Source: Liolophura sinensis
Lineage: Eukaryota; Mollusca; Polyplacophora; Chitonida; Chitonidae
Direction: 5' to 3'
Assembly: GCF_032854445.1 (NCBI RefSeq)
Contig: NW_027017958.1
Coordinates: 397,001 to 461,000, forward strand
DNA length: 64,000 bases
This document shows positions 52,001 through 64,000 of this stretch, piece by piece. The position numbers and the translations under genes were made by a program. The number at the start of each line of letters is the position of its first letter. Within the stretch, counting starts at the first letter, position 1. The notes under the pieces were generated by a model. It had not been told where the DNA came from, searched no databases, and saw only the letters and a program-made list of their open reading frames with translations.

Positions 52001-55000
52001 TACAAGATGAACATTATAATAACCTAATACCGTGTTCATTTACAAAATGAACATTAAAATTATTAAAATAGCACGTTCAGTGACAAAATGATCATTAAAA
52101 TTATTATAATAGCATGCTCAGTTACAAGATAAACATTGTAATCATTATAATATCATTTTCAGTTACAAGATGAAAATTGTAATCGACATAATAGCATGTT
52201 TAGTTGCATGATGAACATTGTAATCATTGTAATAGCATGTTTAGTTACAAAGTAAACATTGTAATCATTATAATAGCCTTAACGGTTACAAAATCATCAT
52301 TGTAATCAATATAATAGCATGCTCAGTTACAAAATGAATATTGCAATCATTATATTAGCATATTTCATTACAAGATGAACATTGTAATCATTATTATAGC
52401 ATATGTAGTTACAAGATGAACACTGTAATCATTACAAAAACATCATCAGTTACAAGGTGGACATTGTAATCAGTGTAAAAGCATGCTCAGTTGCAAAATG
52501 GACATTGTAATCATTACATTAGCATGTTCAGTTACAAGATGAACATTGTAATCATTATAATATCATGCTCAGTTGCAAGATGAAGATTGTAATCGAGATA
52601 ATAGCATGTTCAGTTACAAGATGAACATTGTAATCATTGTAATAGCATGTTCAGTTACAAAGTGAACATTGTAATTAGTATACAAGCATGCTCAGTTGCA
52701 AAATGGACATTGTAATCATTACAATAGCATATTCAGTTACAAGATGAACATTGTAATCATTATAATAATGTGCTCCGTTACAAGGTGAACATTGGAATCA
52801 TTACAATAGCGTGCTCAGTTACAAGATGATCATTGTAATCATTAAAAAAACATGCCCAGTTACAAGATGAACATTGTAAAAAGTATAATATCATGTTCAG
52901 TTACGAAGTGAACATTGTAATCATTATAAAAGCATGCTCAGTTGCATGATAAACATTGTAATCATTATAATATCATTTTCAGTTAAAAGATGAAGATTGT
53001 AATCGACATAATAGCATGTTCAGTTACAAGATAAACATTGTAATCATTGTAATAGCATGTTCAGTTACAAAGTAAACATTGTAATTATTATATTAGCGTC
53101 AACTGTTACAAAATCATCATTGTAATCAATATAATAGTATGCTCAGTTACAAAATGAATATTGCAATTATTCTATTAGCATATTTCATTACAAGATGAAC
53201 ATTGTAATCATTATTATAGCATATGTAGTTACAAGATAAACATTGTAATCATTTTAAAAACATCATCAGTTACAAGGTGAACATTGTAATCAGTATAAAA
53301 GCATACTCAGTTGCAAAATGGACATTGTAATCATTATAATCATATTCACTTACAAGATGAATATTGTAATCATTATAATAACATCATCAGTTACAAAATA
53401 AACATTGTATTCATTATATTAGCACGTTCAATTACAAGATGAACATTGTAATCATTATAAACAGCATGTTCAGTTGCAAGGTGAACATTGTTATCAGTAT
53501 ACAAGCATGCTCAGTTGCAAAATGGACAGTGTAATCATTACAATAGCATATTCAGTTACATGATGAACATTGTAATCATTATAATAATGTGCTCAGTTAC
53601 AAGGTGAACATTGTAATCATTACAATAGCGTGCTCAGTTACAAGATGAACATTGTAATCATTATAAAAACATCATCAGTTACAAGGTGAACATTGTAATC
53701 AGTATAAAAGCATGCTCAGTTGCAAAATGGACATTGTAATCATTACATTAGCATATTCACTTACAAGATGAATATTGTAATCATTATAATAACATCATCA
53801 GTTACAAAATAAACATTGTATTCATTATATTAGCACGTTCAATTACAAGATGAACATTGTAATCATTATAAAAGCATGTTTAGTTGCAAGGTGAACATTG
53901 TAATCATTATAAAAACATGCTCAGTTACAAGATTAACATTGAAGTCATTATAATAGCATGTTCAGTTACAAGGTGGACATTGTAATCAGTATAAAAGCAT
54001 GCTCAGTTGGAGAATGGACATTATAATTATTACATTAGCATATTCAGTTACAAGATGACTATTGTAATCATTATAATAACATCATCAGTTACAAAATGAA
54101 CTTTGTATTCATTATATTAGCACGTTCAATTACAAGATGATCATTGTAATCATTATAATATCATGCTCAGTATCAAGATGAATATTGTAATCGACATAAT
54201 AGCATGTTCAGTTACAAGATGAACATTGTAATCATTGTAATAGCATGTTCAGTTACAAAGTGAACATTGTAATCCTTATAATTGCATGTTCAGTTACCAG
54301 ATGAACATTGTAATCATTTTAAAAACATCATCAGTTGCAAGGTGAACATTGTAATCAGTATACAAGCATGCTCAGTTGCAAAATGGACATTGTAATTATT
54401 ACAATAGCATATTCAGGTACAAGATGATGTTGTAATCATTATAATAATGTGCTCAGTTACAAGGTGAACATTGTAATCATTACAATAGCGTGCTCAGTTA
54501 CAATATGAACATTGTAATCATTATAATAGCATGTTCAGTTACAGGATGAACATTGTAATAATTTAATAGCGTGTTCAGTTACAAAATGAACATTGAAACC
54601 ATTATAAGAGAATGTTCAGTGCCAAGATAAACATTGCAATCATTATAATAGCATATTCAGTTACAAGATGAACATTATAATAACCTAATACTGTGTTCAG
54701 TTACAAAATGAACATTAAAATTGTTATAATAGCACGTTCAGTGACAAGGTGAACATTTAAATCATTATAATAGCATGCTCAGTTACAAGGTGAACATTGT
54801 AATCATTATAATAGCGTCAACTGTTACAAAATCATCATTGTAATCAATATAATAGCATGCCTAGTTACAAAATGAATACTGCAATTATTATATTAGCATA
54901 TTTCATTACAAGATGAACATTGTAATCATTATTATAGCATATGTAGTTATAAGATGAGCATTGTAATCAGTATAAAAGCATGTTCTGTTGCAAAATGAAC

Positions 55001-55404
55001 ATTGTAATCATTATTTTAGCATGTTCAGTTACAAGATGAACATTGTAATCATAATAACAGCATGGTCAGTTACAAGATGAACACTGTAATCATTGTAATA
55101 GCATGCTCAGTTACAAGATGAACATTGTAATCATTATAATAGCATGTTCAGTTACAAAATGAACATTGTAATTATTATAATATCATGCTTAGTTACAAGA
55201 TGAACATTGTTATCAGTATAATAGCATGTTCAGTTACAACATAAACATTGTAATCATTATAATAGCATGCTCAATTACAAGATGAACATTGTAATCAGTA
55301 TAATAGCATGCTCAGTTACAAATTTAACAATGTAATCATTATACTAGTATGCTCAGTTACAAGATGAACATTGTAATCATTATAATAACATGTTCAGTTA
55401 CCAG

Positions 55405-55434
55405 AGAGAACGACGTTAAAACCCAAGCACTCAC
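55405..55434 (+). repeat. SINE-tail segment inside a 41-bp monomer (9)
   Basis: First of two copies 369 bp apart before block 5, the same spacing as before block 1. Confidence 0.8.
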
Positions 55435-55773
55435 TCAGTTACCAGATGAACATTGTAATCATTATATTAGGACGTTCAGTTACAAGATGAACATTGTAAT
55501 CAATATAATAGCATATTCAGTTACAAAATGAACATTGTAATCATTATACTAGTATGCCCAGTTACAAGATGAACATTGTTATCAGTATAATAGCATGTTC
55601 AGTTACAAGATGAACATTGTAATCATTATAATAGCATGTTCAGTTACCAGATGAACATTGTAATCAGTATAATAGCATGCTCAGTTACAAATTTAACAAT
55701 GTAATCATTATACTAGTATGCTCAGTTACAAGATGAACATTGTAATCATTATAATAACATGTTCAGTTACCAG

Positions 55774-55803
55774 AGAGAACGACGTTAAAACCCAAGCACT
55801 CAC
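55774..55803 (+). repeat. SINE-tail segment inside a 41-bp monomer (10)
   Basis: Second copy, ending 229 bp before block 5. Confidence 0.8.
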
Positions 55804-56918
55804 TCAGTTACCAGATGAACATTGTAATCATTATATTAGGACGTTCAGTTACAAGATGAACATTGTAATCAATATAATAGCATATTCAGTTACAAAATGA
55901 ACATTGTAATCATTATACTAGTATGCCCAGTTACAAGATGAACATTGTAATCAGTATAATAGCGTGCTCAGTTACAAGATGAACATTGTAATCATTATAA
56001 TAGCATGTTCAGTTACCAGATGAACATTGTAAGAATTATTTTTAGAATAAATCGCTTCCAAACTCTGGTATATTCACTATAGTTTAACTAAACGCCATCA
56101 TATCGTATTTAAGTTAATTACATGTAATATTGTAATAGGCATGTTCTTAAGTCAAGTGGCCCTTTGTTTAGCCTTTTAAAACGGAAACTACAGGTATGCA
56201 CATTTAAGAGAACTTATGTTTGTCCTTTTTTAAAACCATTTTCTTCATTCCTCAATGAAAAATACATGCATTGTTTCGCACCCCTATTTGCAGCGTACTG
56301 GCAATGGGCCAAATGTGTAGAATACGATATCTGTGAAATTAATCTGACTGCAATAAGATCAGAAAATTCGACCCCAATTCTTTGATGGTTTCTCTACGGT
56401 TCTTCTATATCGGGACTAGTCTTGCTGACAATGGTAACTCATGCTCGTCGGCAGGTACACGTACGTTAATGAGATCAATAACTTTGTCTCTTTCTTTCAG
56501 GACAAATATGTACCTTATTAAACTAACGGTTTTGACAGATAAATGTAACAGCTCTGTGATCTCATCATGTTAGAAATGAAATAAAAAATGCGATATAGAC
56601 GTACTTGAGCTCCTAATATGTTTTTTCCAGAGTGCTTACGGTGGACTTCGTTTGGATTCTGTGAGGGTTTTGATAGGTCTGTTATATGTTAATTGTGGAT
56701 TACTGAAAACTCGCACCACTAATATTATATGTACAAACATGTATGCTTAAAGCCTTCCTTTCACTAGGAAATAAAATAGCCTGAGTAGGAGCCTTGTCAG
56801 GTGGGGTTATGTATGGGAGGACTAAGGTTTGCCTGAAGTGAAAGACATAGGTACAGTAAATGGCGCAGAGACATACATGTCTTTACAAATAAATGTTATC
56901 TGATCGTCAGTTGCACAG

Positions 56919-57286
56919 ACCGGCCCGGATAGCACAGTTGGTAGAGCGTCCGCTTCGGGACCGGTAGATCCAGGATCAATCCTTGGTCGAGTCACACCTA
57001 AGACTTTAAAAGAGGAAGTTGTAACTTCCTCGTTTGGCGTTCAGCATGAAGGGGATAGTGCAACGACTGGTTGACCCGTTTCAGTATAATGGCTCGGGCG
57101 GGGCGGCTTACTTGCCTTCGGTAAGTCGTCTCAGTGATGCAGCACTAAATAAAAGAGCGGTGAAAATCCGTCCTCCTGCAACAAGGAGGCACATTACACG
57201 TGCATGCACCCTAATGATTCCTTCGTCGTCATATGACTGAAAAATTGTTGAGTACGACGTTAAACCCCAAGCACTCACTCACTCAC
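56919..57286 (+). mobile_element. tRNA-derived SINE-1 (copy 5)
   Basis: Same inherited insertion and flanking 12-bp repeat. A box 56930-56941, B box 56974-56982. Confidence 0.87.
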
Positions 57287-57355
57287 TCAGTTGCACAGCG
57301 ACATACATGTCTATACAGAAAAATGCTATCTGATCGCAGTCAGTGTAAAATTCCT

Positions 57356-57490
57356 GACGGTGTTTACTGTGCAGCAGAGATTCAGGATGGTGCTTACTGT
57401 GTAGCAGAGTTTCAGGATGGTATTTACTGTGCAGCAGAGATTCAGGATGGTGTTTACGGTGCAACAGAGATTCAGTATGGTGTTAATTGA
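57356..57490 (+). repeat. 30-bp minisatellite (copy 5)
   Basis: Same ~4.5 units as in the other blocks. Confidence 0.9.
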
Positions 57491-57737
57491 TTTAATCAAC
57501 GATTCAGGAAAACACAGTGATCCAGGTTTAGAAGCTGCCTGACTTCAGGTTATATTAATATCTTGAAGTAATGATACTTCGTTGCTTGAAACCATTTAAA
57601 CATCCGAATTCCACTGACTCTGTCAACACGCTGGATGAAAGAATAAATTGGAGTGAAATCAGTTAGAGAAACACATGATTTTCTATCGGCCTCACAACGT
57701 TTTACATTTTACTTACTTATTTAATTTTTGTTTGAGG

Positions 57738-57923
57738 AGGGCCTCAGTTACCGAGGGGGTCAGCACGCCATCGCCCTGCAATGGGCTTCCAACCGATGCG
57801 GTCGCTGTGAGTTCAAGTCCAGCTCAGGCTGGCTTCCTCTTTTTGCCGTCCATGAGGAGGTCTTCTGGCAACCTGCGGGTAGTCGTGGGTTTCCCCCAGT
57901 ACACCAAATAAATAAATAAATAA
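57738..57923 (+). mobile_element. tRNA-derived SINE-2 (copy 5)
   Basis: Same element with the GGCTTCC form. B box at 57811-57819, AAAT-type tail. Confidence 0.82.
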
Positions 57924-58869
57924 TGTTACGACCCAAACTGTCTGTATTATAAAGAGATGGCTTGTTCGAAATACACGACAGTTTAGCCGCACAAAAAAGT
58001 AACCAAAACCAGCAGATTTTATTTTTCAACAATTTATTACATTTAACAGGAACAGATAACAAGACTTTTACAAGAGCTAAAATACTTAAGTTTAACAAGA
58101 AATGATAGCAATATCTATACAAATACTAAAGTACTTACACAATGCTGAAAAATGCACAGAGGCAATATTTACAAGAGCGAAAGTCCACAGTATAACTGAG
58201 TGTATGACGACATATACACAAAATTCCACAGACAGGGTCCGTGTACTAAATAAGCACTGTGTACACAAGAGCACAAATTAAGCCTTTGAAGCCTTTGTTG
58301 CTAACTAGATAGCGTTTTAGATCTCTTGAAATGACACCTGAAAGGTTTGATTCAATTGTTGTGTAACAGTAATCACCGAATGACTGGATGATTGGGTTTG
58401 ACGTCACATTGTAATGCAAGAATGAAAGAAAGATTCAAAGGTTGAAAGCAATCACTGCGAGGTGTTACTTAAAAATCAGGTTGCCTTACACCTGTCAAGG
58501 CACGGGATACCACGGATTGCAGATAGTTCTCTGCTGATTTATTTTCATTTATTTTTGTCGATTGTTGAGAAACCTTGCTATAATGACTGAAAAGAGAAAC
58601 GATCATAAAAGCTGCGGGACCAAGTGTTCTCTGTAATCCCACATGGAACACTGGGGTTAGAGCTGATTTCCTAGCTGGCACCATCTTTTAAGTGCCAATA
58701 TTGAGAAATGCCTTCTATTTCTTCTCAACGATCAACGGTACAAAGATGCAGTTTGGACCAAATACACACTAAAAAGCTCATCTTATCCCCACACATTATC
58801 CAGACTAAATGTTTCATTTTTCCCCTCAGCTGAAATAGACTAAATCCAGTTAAAGAGACACGTGTTTTA

Positions 58870-61800
58870 TAATAGCATGCTCAGTTACAAGATAAACATT
58901 GTAATCATTGTATTAGCATGCTCAGTTACAAGGTGAACATTGTAATCATTATATTAGCACGCTCAGTTACAAGGTAAACATTGTAATCATTATAATAGAA
59001 AGCTCAGTTACAAGATGAAAATTGTAATCATAATAGAATATTCAGTTACAAGATGAACATTGTAATCATTAAAATAGCATGTTCAGTTACAAGGTGAACA
59101 TTGTAATCATTATAAAAACATGCCCAGATACAAGATGAACATTGTAATAGTTAAAATAGCATGTTCAGTTACGAATTCAACATTGTAATCATTATAATAG
59201 CATGCTCAGTTGCAAGATAAACATTGTAATCATTATAATATCATTTTCAGTTACAAGATGAAGATTGTAATCGACATAATAGCATGTTCAGTTACAAAAT
59301 GAACATTGTCATCATTAAAATAGCATGTTCAGTTAAAAGGTGAACATTGTAATCATTATAAAAACATGCTCAGTTACAAGATGAACATTGTAATCATTAT
59401 AATACCATGTTCAGTTACAAGGTGGACATTGTAATCAGTATAAAAGCATGCTCAGTTGCAAAATGGACATTGTAATCATTACATTAGCATATTCAGTTAC
59501 AAGATGAATATTGTAATCATTAAAATGACATCATCAGTTACAAAATGAACATTGTATTCATTATATTAGCACGTTCAATTACAAGATGAACATTGTAATC
59601 ATTATAATAATGTGCTCAGTTACAAGGTGAACATTGTAATCATTACAATAGCGTGCTCAGTTACAAGATGAACATTGTAATCATTATAAAAACATGCCCA
59701 ATTACAAAATGAACATTGTAATAGTTATAATAGCATGTTCAGTTACAAAGTGAACATTGTAATCATTGTAATAGCATGTTCAGTTACAAAGTGAACATTG
59801 TAATCCTTATAATTGCATGTTCAGTTACAAGATGAACATTGTAATCATTATAAAAACATCATCAGTTGCAAGGTGAACATTGTAATCACTATACAAGCAT
59901 GCTCAGTTGCAAAATGGACATTGTAATCATTACAAAAGCATATTTAGTTACAAGATGAACATTGTAGTCATTATAATAATGTGCTCAGTTACAAGGTGAA
60001 CATTGTAATCATTACAATAGCCTGCTCAGTTACAAGGTGAACATTGTAATCATTATAAAAACATGCCCAGTTACAAGATGAACATTGTAATAGTTAAATT
60101 AGCATGTTCAGTTACGAAGTGAACATTGTAATCATTATAATAGCATGCTCAGTTGCAAGATAAACATTGTTATCATTATAATATCATTTTCAGTTACAAG
60201 ATGAAGATTGTAATCGACATAATAGCATGTTCAGTTACAAGATGAACATTGTAATCATTATAATAGCATGTTCAGTTACAAAGTAAACATTGTAATCATT
60301 ATAATAGCGTCAACGGTTACAAAATCATCATTGTAATCAATATAATAGCATGCTCAGTTACAAAATGAATATTGCAATCATTATATTAGCATATTTTATT
60401 ACAAGAGGAACAATGTAATCATTATTATAGCATATGTAGTTACAAGATGAACATTGTAATCATTATAAAAACATCATCAGTTACAAAGTGAACATTGTAA
60501 TCAGTATAAAAGCATGCTCAGTTGCAAAATAGACATTGTAATCATTACATTAGAATATTCAGTTACAAGATGAATATTGTAATCATTATAATAACATCAT
60601 CAGTTACAAAATGAACATTGTATTCATTATATTAGCACGTTCAATTACAAGATGAACATTGTAATCTTTATAATAACATCATCAGTTACAAAATGAACAT
60701 TGTATTCATTATATTAGCACGTTCAATTACAAGATGAACATTGTAATCATTATAATATCATGCTCAGTTGCAAGATGAAGATTGTAATCGACATAATAGC
60801 ATGTTTAGTTACAAGATGAACATTGTAATCATTGTAATAGCATGTCCAGTTACAAAGTGAACATTGTAATCCTTATAATTGCATGTTCAGTTACAAGATG
60901 AACATTGTAATCATTATAAAAACATCATCAGTTGCAAGGTGAACATTGTAATCACTATACAAGCATGCTCAGTTGCAAAATGGACATTGTAATCATTACA
61001 ATAGCATATTTAGTTACAAGATGAACATTGTAGTCATTATAATAATGTGCTCAGTTACAAGGTGAACATTGTAATCATTACAATAGCCTGCTCAGTTACA
61101 AGGTGAACATTGTAATTATTATAAAAACATGCCCAGTTACAAGATGAACATTGTAATAGTTAAATTAGCATGTTCAGTTACGAAGTGAACATTGTAATCA
61201 TTATAATAGCATGCTCAGTTGCAAGATAAACATTGTTATCATTATAATATCATTTTCAGTTACAAGATGAAGATTGTAATCGACATAGTAGCATGTTCAG
61301 TTACAAGATGAACATTGTAATCATTATAATAGCATGTTCAGTTACAAAGTAAACATTGTAATCATTATAATAGCGTCAACGGTTACAAAATCATCATTGT
61401 AATCAATATAATAGCATGCTCAGTTACAAAATGAATATTGCAATTATTATATTAGCATATTTTATTACAAGAGGAACAATGTAATCATTATTATAGCATA
61501 TGTACTTACAAGATGAACATTGTAATCATTATAAAAACATCATCAGTTACAAAGTGAACATTGTAATCAGTATAAAAGCATGCTCAGTTGCAAAATAGAC
61601 ATTGTAATCATTACATTAGAATATTCAGTTACAAGATGAATATTGTAATCATTATAATAACATCATCAGTTACAAAATGAACATTGTATTCATTATATTA
61701 GCACGTTCAATTACAAGATGAACATTGTAATCTTTATAATAACATCATCAGTTACAAAATGAACATTGTATTCATTATATTAGCACGTTCAATTACAAGA

Positions 61801-64000
61801 TGAACATTGTAATCATTATAATATCATGCTCAGTTGCAAGATGAAGATTGTAATCGACATAATAGCATATTTAGTTACAAGATGAACATTGTAATCATTG
61901 TAATAACATGTCCAGTTACAAAGTGAACATTGTAATCCTTATAATTACATGTTCAGTTACAAGATGAACATTGTAATCATTATAAAAACATCATCAGTTG
62001 CAAGATGAACATTGTAATCATTATAAAATCATGCTCAGTTACAAGATGAACATTGAAATCATTATAATAGCACGTTCAGTTACAAGGTGGACATTGTAAT
62101 CAGTATAAAAGCATGCTCAGTTGCAAAATGGACAATATAATCATTACATTAGCATATTCAGTTACAAGATCAATATTTTAATCATTATAATAACATCATC
62201 AGTTACAAAATGAAGATTGTATTCATTATATTAGCACGTTCAATTACAAGATGAACATTGTAATCATAATAATATCATGCTCAGATGCAAGATGAAGATT
62301 GTAATCGACATAATAGCATGTTCAGTTACAAGATGAACATTGTAATCATTGTAATAGCATGTTCAGTTACAAAGTGAACATTGTAATCATTATAAAAACA
62401 TCATCAGTTGCAAGGTGAACATTGTAATCAGTATACAAGCATGCTCAGTTGCAAAATGGACATTGTAATCATTACAATAGCATATTCAGTTACAAGATGA
62501 ACATTGTAATCATTATTATAGCATATGTATTTACAAGATGAACATTGTAATCCTTATAAAAACATCATCAGTTACAAGGTGAACATTGTAATCAGTATAA
62601 AAGCATGCTCAGTTGCAAAATGGACATTGTAATCATCACATTAGCATATTCAGTTAAAAGATGAATACTGTAATCATTAAAATAACATCATCAGTTACAA
62701 AATGAACATTGTATTCATTATATTAGCACGTTCAATTACAAGATGAACATTGTAATCATTATAATATCATGCTCAGTTGCAAGATGAAAATTGTAATCGA
62801 CATAATAGCATGTTTTTTTAAAAGATGAACATTGTAATCATTATAATAGCATGTTCAGTTACAAAGTGAACATTATAATCCTTATAATTGCATGTTCAGT
62901 TACAAGATGAACATTGTAATCATTATAAAAACATCATCAGTTGCAAGGTGAACATTGTAATCAGTATACAAGCATGCTCAGTTGCAAAATGGACATTGTA
63001 ATGATTACAATAGCATATTCAGTTACAAGATGAACATTGTAATCATTATAATAATGTGCTCAGTTACAAGGTGAACATTGTCATCATTACAATAACCTGC
63101 TCAGTTACAAGATGAACATTGTAATCATTATAAAAACATGCCCAGTTACAAGATGAACATTGTAATAGTTAAATTAGCATGTTCAGTTACGAAGTGAACA
63201 TTGTAATCATTATAATAGCATGCTCAGTTGCAAGATAAACATTGTTAGCATCTTAATATCCTTTTCAGTTACAAGATGAAGATTGTAACCGACATAATAG
63301 CATGTTCAGTTACAAGATGAACATTGTAATCATTGTAATAGCATGTTCAGTTACAAAGTAAACATTGTAATCATTATAATAGCGTCAACTGTTACAAAAT
63401 CATCATTGTAATCAATAAAATAGCATGCTCAGTTACAAAATGAATATTGCAATTATTATATTAGCATATTTTTTTACAAGATGAACAATGTAATCTTTAT
63501 TATAGCATATGTAGTTACAAGATGAACATTGTAATCATTATAAAAACATCATCAGTTACAAGGTGAACATTGTAATCAGTATAAAAGCATGCTCAGTTGC
63601 AAAATAGACATTGTAATCATTAGATTAGCATATTCATTTACAAGATGAATATTGTAATCATTATAATAACATCATCAGTTACAAAATAAACATTGTATTC
63701 ATTATATTAGCACGTTCAATTACAAGATGAATATTGTAATCATTATAAAAGCATGTTCAGTTACAAGGTGAACATTGTAATCAATATAAAAACATCATCA
63801 GTTGCAAGGTGAACATTGTAATCATTATAAAAACATGCTCAGTTACAAGATGAACATTGAAATCATTATAATAGCATGTTCAGTTACAAGGTGGACATTG
63901 TAATCAGTATAAAAGCATGCTCAGTTGCAAAATAGACATTATAATCATTACATTAGCATATTCAGTTACAAGATGAATATTTTAATCATTATAATACCAT
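58870..64000. repeat. 41-bp satellite array 5 (partial)
   Basis: Same monomer order as arrays 1 and 2 at an offset of 54,599 bp from array 1, with scattered single-base differences (for example CATAGTAGCATG near 61,285). Cut by the window end. No gene visible. Confidence 0.95.
59759..61890. repeat. 1,066-bp tandem duplication in array 5
   Basis: The GCCTGCTCAG landmark at 60020 and 61086 shows the same 26-monomer duplication as arrays 1 and 2. Boundaries approximate. Confidence 0.83.

Larger units (their letters stand above)
46991..56032. repeat. 41-bp satellite array 4, 9,042 bp (mosaic)
   Basis: About 220 monomers in three zones. From 46,991 to ~50,350 the order is that of arrays 1 and 2, but the 1,066-bp duplication is single (GCCTGCTCAG only at 48141). 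At about 50,350 the order jumps from a monomer with GGTGATTTTTG, normally near a block, back to a mid-array order. From ~51,590 (ACTAGATTACCATTG at 51594) to ~55,120 the order is that of the block-less HOR. The last ~900 bp are the usual pre-block order. Confidence 0.93.
56033..58869. repeat. 2.84-kb interspersed block, copy 5
   Basis: 2,837 bp, same architecture, grouping with copies 1 and 4. Lacks the stop-creating change of copy 1 and the private changes of copy 4. The left (to ~56,869), middle (57491-57737) and right (57924-58869) stretches hold nothing I recognise. Confidence 0.93.

Noticed and set aside
4271-64000. Telomeric repeats
   Set aside because: No runs of TTAGGG or related short telomere motifs; the repeat is a 41-bp AT-rich monomer.

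Overview
The window is eukaryotic, non-coding repeat DNA. About 49.8 kb of the 64 kb is one AT-rich satellite with a 41-bp monomer, roughly 1,200 units. The other 14.2 kb is five near-identical copies of a 2.84-kb non-satellite block. I found no convincing protein-coding gene. Every open frame is 120 codons or shorter, and they follow either the satellite phase, a 30-bp minisatellite whose length is a multiple of three, or the SINEs. Some are broken by differences between block copies. Two tRNA-derived SINEs sit in every block. The first ends in an ACTC-type tail after a conserved ACGACGTTAAACCCCAAG stretch, and the second has an AAAT-type tail. Both look like molluscan SINEs, so a gastropod is my best guess for the host. 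That attribution rests on recall, not on a search.

Layout: satellite 1-1433; block 1, 1434-4270; satellite 4271-12128; block 2, 12129-14965; satellite 14966-22823; block 3, 22824-25659; satellite 25660-44153; block 4, 44154-46990; satellite 46991-56032; block 5, 56033-58869; satellite 58870-64000 (cut by the window edge). Block starts are 10,695, 10,695, 21,330 and 11,879 bp apart. The first two intervals are exactly equal, with only a handful of differences across the intervening 7,858-bp arrays. This is a higher-order repeat (HOR) of block plus array.

The repeat is nested. Monomers of 41 bp form recurrent modules of about five units. Local tandem duplications are close to whole multiples of 41 (286, 369, 451, 573, 819/820, 1066 bp). 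A second HOR of about 6.55 kb has no block and is tandem between 28.1 and 42.3 kb. The 10.7-kb HOR carries the block. This pattern is what in-register unequal exchange or slippage produces.

The most unusual features are a satellite monomer whose second half has been replaced by a SINE 3-prime-end sequence with no change of the 41-bp phase, lying 229 bp before each of the five blocks and also present in the block-less HOR; an apparent recombination switch inside block 3; a decayed satellite monomer inside the left end of the block; and a 7-bp dyad (ATGTTCA, 9 nt, TGAACAT) in the consensus monomer. No operon, CRISPR array, integron or other gene system is visible.
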